From assembly GCF_014268935.2 (NCBI RefSeq), contig NZ_JABWRJ020000001.1, positions 930,001-994,000 on the forward strand: DNA of 64,000 bases, written 5' to 3'. Below are positions 61,001 to 64,000 of the stretch, piece by piece. The notes beneath the pieces are model-generated. The model worked only from the letters and a program-made list of their open reading frames with translations, did not search any database and was not told where the DNA came from. A program made the position numbers and the translations under genes. Positions within the stretch are counted from its first letter, which is position 1; each line of letters begins with the position of its first letter. Source of the stretch: Pseudomonas peradeniyensis (lineage in GTDB: Bacteria > Pseudomonadota > Gammaproteobacteria > Pseudomonadales > Pseudomonadaceae).

Positions 61001-64000
61001 AGCAGCGCTGCGGGCACCCTGACCGTGGCCGCCGACCGGGTGAGCATTGGCGGCGCCGCGGATGGCAAGGCCAGCGTGCATCTGGCCGAGGACTTCTTCA
61101 GCCGCGGCTTCGCCCATTACGCCATCACCGGCAATCACAGTTTGAGCGTGGCCGCTGGCAGCCGTATCGACGTCACCCGCCCCGTGGAGCGGCTCGACGC
61201 CAGCCAGCCGGTCAGCGGCCAGGCACAGATCTGGCTGGCGCCGCCGCTCGTGCAGAACGCCGTGGCCGGCACCCTGGAACCGCGTGCCGGCGCCAGCCTG
61301 GCCCTGGCGGCGGGCGATACCCGTTTCACCCAGACCGTCCGCGAAGCAGCGTTGCTCGAGGTCGGGCGCGGCGCGACGATCAGTGTCGACCCGCTGCAGT
61401 CCATCAGCCTGAGCAGCACCGCGCAATTGACCCTGGACGGCACCCTCAATGCCTGGGGCGGCAGCGTCAGCCTGCAACAGCAGTGGCTGCCGGTGATGGA
61501 CTCCGGCGTTTCCGAAGGCGCGCACCAGCGTTCCATCCGCCTGGGCGACCAGGCTCTGATCGATGTGTCCGGTCGGGCGGTCACGGCCGTTGACCTGCAG
61601 GGGCGCCGCTATGGCCGGGTCGATGACGGCGGCAGCATCGTCATCGGCGGGCAGATCGATCACAACCTGGGCACCAGCAATGGCGCCTACCTGTTCCTGG
61701 ACATGGCCGAGGGCGCCCGCCTGCGCGCCGATGGTGCCCAGGCCACGCTGGATATCCGTGGCCAGGGGCCGTTGGTCGTGGCCAGCAATGGCGGGCGCAT
61801 CAGCCTGGCGTCGAGCCACGGGCTGCGCCTGAACGGCAGCTTCAGCGCCGCTTCCGGTGGTCGTGGCGCTGCGGGTGGCAGCCTGGAGGTGGCGCTGGAT
61901 ACCGGTCTTTACGTCAACGGCAGTCTGGTCGACGGGGTCAAGGCCCCCCGCGAGCTGGTCCTTGCCCAGGGCGCGGCCGGTGTCGAGAACGGTCCGCTGC
62001 GCTATGGCCAGGGGCGGCTCGACGTCGCCCGGATCGCCCAAGGGGGCTTCGACAGCCTGTCGCTGCTCAGCGACGGTGTGGTGGCGTTCGACGGCGACCT
62101 CGATCTGCGGATGGCCCGCAGCCTGCAGCTGTACACCGGCTCGCTGGTGCTGGCCCAGGGGAGCGCTGGCGACGCCCGTGTTCACCTGCAGGCGCCCTAT
62201 GTGCGCCTCGCGGGCAGCAACCACCGCAGTGGTGAGCAGGCGACCCGACCGACCCTCAAGGGCGGCCTGTCGACCCAGGACAGCGCGGCGCTGTTGCAGG
62301 TCGACGCGCAGCTGCTGGACCTGCGCGATGCGCTGACCCTGGGCGCCCATGGCAGCCTTGCCTTGGCTACGGGCGGCACGCTGGATTTCGATCGGCGTGG
62401 CTTTGCCCTGGGCAGCCTGCGCAGCCAGGGCGACCTGCGCGTGCTGGGCAAGGTCGGCGAGGGCACCGACCGCACCTTGCTGCGCGGCAATGCCGACCTG
62501 GAGCTGCTCGCCGCGCAGATCTACCCGACCACCGGTGCCTTTGGCCAGATCGAGACGGGCGCCAACGCTACCCTGCGCATTGGCAGGAGTGGCCTGAACA
62601 CGCCCGAGCAACCGTTTTCGGTATTCGGCCGGCTGGCGCTTATCGCCGGCAAGGTGGAGCAGGGCGGCGTGCTGCGGGCACCGCTGGGCGGGTTGTCGCT
62701 GGGGCAGGAAACGGGGGGCACCCAGTCCGTGACCCTGCTGCCGGGCAGCATCACCTCGGTCAGCGCGGCCGGGCTGGTCATGCCCTATGGCGCAACGGTG
62801 GACGGCTTGAGCTACCTGTTCGGTGGCGAGGCGGTGAAGCTGGTGGGGGCGGCAGGCGACAGCCTTTACGGGGTGTCGCTCAACGGCAAATCGATCGATG
62901 TCCGCCAGGACGCCTTGATCGACCTGTCCGGGGGCGGCACATTGACCGGGGCCGGATTCGTCTCTGGACGTGGCGGCTCCACCGATGCCCGCTACCACCC
63001 GCTGATGCAGCTCGATGGCGAGGGTCGCCTGGTCCTGCCCACGCTGGACAGCAACCCGGTCTATGCCATCGTGCCGAGCTTCACCGGCCCCTACGCACCG
63101 GTAACCGGCGAGGCCGGCGTGGCGGCGCCGGGGATCGGCCAGCAGATCACCCTGGACGGCAGCATCCCAGGCCTGGCGGCAGGCACCTACACCTTGCTGC
63201 CGGCCAGCTACGCCCTGCTGCCGGGCGCGTTCAGGGTCGAGCTCAATGGCCTGGCCATGGCCGGAGCAAGCACTGGCAGCCAGGCGATGCGCAACGGTTC
63301 CTGGACCACCACGGGCAGCCTGTCGGTGGCCAACACCGGTATCCGCCAGGCGCTGCCGAACCAGGTGATCCTGACCTCGGCCGACGTGCTGCGGCGCTAT
63401 TCGCAGTACAACGAAATGTCCTATGCCGACTTCGCCCGCGCCGATGCCGTGGCCAAGGGCGTGCCGCGCGCGGCGATCGAGGCCGATGGCAAGTGGCTGA
63501 ACCTGCGGGTGAATACCAACAACGATGCCAGCAGCACCTTGCGTGTCGCCGGCCGGGTGAACTTCGCCGCCGCCCAGGGCGGTCATGCCGGCAGCGCGGC
63601 GGTGTTCGGCGCCAGGGGCCTGGAGATCGTCGCCGAGGGCGGCAGCGGCCAGGCCAGCGGCGAAAACATCGCGGTGCTGTCGGCACGCGAGCTCAATGCC
63701 CTGCAGGCACCCAGGCTGACCCTGGGCGGGCGGGCCAATGTGCTCTACGGCCAGGGCGGCAACCAGATGACCTTCCTCGAAGGCACCAGCGATATCTGGG
63801 TGCGTTCGGGGGCCGAGCTGCGGGCTGGCGAGGTGTTCCTGACCAGCAACGATCCGCGCGGTGGCATCGTCGTCGAGCAGGGGGCCGGTATCGTCACCCT
63901 TGGCCGTGGCGCGGTGCCCTTCGGCGCCGATGACGGCTACTTCATCAACAGCAATGGCCGCGCCTTGCTGGCGGTGTCCAATGGCCGGCTGGAAGTGGTG
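58052..64000 (+). CDS. Two-partner-secretion filamentous haemagglutinin-like exoprotein (TpsA), 3' end outside window
   Basis: At least 1,983 codons open to the window edge, no stop seen. An extended signal sequence (basic region RRRRQP, then PLAQAIALLMLAGTAQA) ends near residue 50. The TPS/haemagglutination domain follows: ILNWETFNVGRDTTVKFDQQ, NRVNDPNARPSQIQGQI, LVNRNGVVFNGSSQVNVRNL. After it come hundreds of beta-helix repeats of the type GGxLxVxGxL, and DUF3739-type segments (ARYHPLMQL, YAIVPSFTGPYAPV, AGTYTLLPASYALLPGAFRV). Resembles P. aeruginosa PdtA. The TpsB transporter must be outside. AAGGAA 8 bp before ATG 58052. Confidence 0.88.
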   Translation, partial: MSRGQHQPDLPATVVRRRRQPAGHEPMLLKPLAQAIALLMLAGTAQAAQPFSSAWFAAKGAAPAAGGGAGGGSVQLPGAPPPLAQQQRLNQQFQRSVGNLNNTVAAIAAQQAAQAAGRTLAQVQPQTVPNGLGEGGLKVDENPLTKGWQNAKAPQQSQVGGRTQVLIEQTADKAILNWETFNVGRDTTVKFDQQAQWAVLNRVNDPNARPSQIQGQIEAQGTVMLVNRNGVVFNGSSQVNVRNLVAAAAQVSDEQFRERGLYVDNNGSQATFTEAAGKLQVERGAQLQTRAPATSTEGGGYVLLLGSEVSNEGQIITPQGQATLAAGDAFYIRRGKGTQANAFSTTRGNEVASSLKAGSSAGSVVNGGLIQAAGGDITLTGHAVRQDGVALASTAVDRRGSIHLLNSASDASGTVSFGKGSVTAVLLDDSQALDSQREASRQAMDGASGNNATGRFDNLSKVIDRPEQSRVEVVSGGTVHFQEGALTLATGGQVAVSAGLRSLVDDGARIDVAGALGVKVAMESNVIKINVQGNEQRDAAGNRDKGGLINSDVWVDVRELVHVGKGVNGYASDRWYTAGGLLEVGGYLGTRNHSVGEWMAQGGTVTFTGQDLVTRAGAEINLSGGTLAVQDGYVRQSWLRGEDGRLYELSRAPGDLLYTGLYKGYEAHSARWDQTRTFYNPLIAPGQRFEQGYTVGRDAGSLVVATHSAVLDGQLIGQTWQDERQVQAPVRGRDGYSQVHSARAQGAQLVIGQQVPGYLNDAKALGFSLTPVMQQVLVRQGAGGQSADVGLQAPLDDKRRGQLLFDSDWLNGLALGGLTVAAQQRIQVDDALRLADGGSLTLYAPQVQVNADLTARGGEMVLGDVLRQRVLASLQDLPLVTPTGLRAQVGVAAGVRLDVSGLRSEDANPGDRAWRNGGSLSLRSSGDVLLDSGSVLDVSGGVVRREASRLLGGSGGNLTLQSSALNSTGTGRMRLDGELRGYGSSAAGTLTVAADRVSIGGAADGKASVHLAEDFFSRGFAHYAITGNHSLSVAAGSRIDVTRPVERLDASQPVSGQAQIWLAPPLVQNAVAGTLEPRAGASLALAAGDTRFTQTVREAALLEVGRGATISVDPLQSISLSSTAQLTLDGTLNAWGGSVSLQQQWLPVMDSGVSEGAHQRSIRLGDQALIDVSGRAVTAVDLQGRRYGRVDDGGSIVIGGQIDHNLGTSNGAYLFLDMAEGARLRADGAQATLDIRGQGPLVVASNGGRISLASSHGLRLNGSFSAASGGRGAAGGSLEVALDTGLYVNGSLVDGVKAPRELVLAQGAAGVENGPLRYGQGRLDVARIAQGGFDSLSLLSDGVVAFDGDLDLRMARSLQLYTGSLVLAQGSAGDARVHLQAPYVRLAGSNHRSGEQATRPTLKGGLSTQDSAALLQVDAQLLDLRDALTLGAHGSLALATGGTLDFDRRGFALGSLRSQGDLRVLGKVGEGTDRTLLRGNADLELLAAQIYPTTGAFGQIETGANATLRIGRSGLNTPEQPFSVFGRLALIAGKVEQGGVLRAPLGGLSLGQETGGTQSVTLLPGSITSVSAAGLVMPYGATVDGLSYLFGGEAVKLVGAAGDSLYGVSLNGKSIDVRQDALIDLSGGGTLTGAGFVSGRGGSTDARYHPLMQLDGEGRLVLPTLDSNPVYAIVPSFTGPYAPVTGEAGVAAPGIGQQITLDGSIPGLAAGTYTLLPASYALLPGAFRVELNGLAMAGASTGSQAMRNGSWTTTGSLSVANTGIRQALPNQVILTSADVLRRYSQYNEMSYADFARADAVAKGVPRAAIEADGKWLNLRVNTNNDASSTLRVAGRVNFAAAQGGHAGSAAVFGARGLEIVAEGGSGQASGENIAVLSARELNALQAPRLTLGGRANVLYGQGGNQMTFLEGTSDIWVRSGAELRAGEVFLTSNDPRGGIVVEQGAGIVTLGRGAVPFGADDGYFINSNGRALLAVSNGRLEVV

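Noticed and set aside
58028..63586. 1,852-codon open frame on the minus strand
   Set aside because: It is the mirror of the TpsA gene. High-GC codon usage leaves the antisense frame free of stops; the plus strand has a signal peptide, ribosome site and conserved TPS motifs.

Overview
The window reads as a chromosomal segment of a Pseudomonas of the P. putida/P. fluorescens type. It is GC-rich and carries many inverted pairs of the roughly 30-bp Pseudomonas REP palindrome between genes. It also has genus-typical content: the mtlEFGKDYZ polyol operon, LpxO, DUF3077 small proteins, a DING phosphate binder, malate:quinone oxidoreductase and a quinate/shikimate catabolic set. I saw no rRNA, tRNA, CRISPR array or insertion sequence.

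Layout. 1-3674: edge of a defence island of lower GC, with the C-terminus of a probable QatA, QatB and QatC of a Qat anti-phage system, followed convergently by an HNH (McrA-like) endonuclease; no QatD is present in the usual place. 3675-7252: small-gene region with two Pseudomonas small-protein genes behind a structured leader, a secreted protein/lipoprotein pair, and a YhaV-type toxin-antitoxin pair. 7253-16780: complete mannitol/polyol operon mtlEFGKDYZ with its AraC regulator mtlR. 16781-19151: a second DUF3077 gene whose upstream region shares a module with the first, then an Hcp / DUF4225 effector / membrane immunity module of type VI secretion. 19357-30679: lpxO, thpR, a quinone-reductase/TetR pair, AraC/alcohol dehydrogenase pair, two lipoprotein/unknown genes, a two-component system, a PBP-OmpA fusion and an NCS1 permease with a HutC-like operator. 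30975-33302: LysE exporter, LysR and nfsB. 33453-37210: a BTH_I2691/VasX-like pore-forming type VI effector with a DUF6708 partner whose DNA is AT-rich.

37454-43708: carnitine monooxygenase (cntB, cntA), a BCCT transporter, D-malate dehydrogenase (dmlA) and its LysR regulator (dmlR), in the same order as yeaXWVU-dmlR in E. coli. Together they would import carnitine, split it to trimethylamine and malic semialdehyde, and oxidise D-malate. 43708-44580: two small unknown genes. 44623-54371: quinate/shikimate use, with an MHS-family importer, 3-dehydroshikimate dehydratase quiC, TetR and GntR regulators, a polar amino-acid-type ABC transporter, an AroE/RifI2-like dehydrogenase with features of NAD dependence, and AroQ. 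A PcaR-like palindrome lies between the importer and quiC. 54723-64000: mqo with an apparent signal peptide, a DING-family phosphate-binding protein, and the first 1,983 codons of a very large two-partner-secretion exoprotein that runs off the window.

The most promising leads are the QatABC-plus-HNH arrangement without QatD, the Hcp-DUF4225-immunity cassette, the YhaV toxin paired with a short non-PrlF-like partner, and the shared upstream module and structured leader of the DUF3077 genes.
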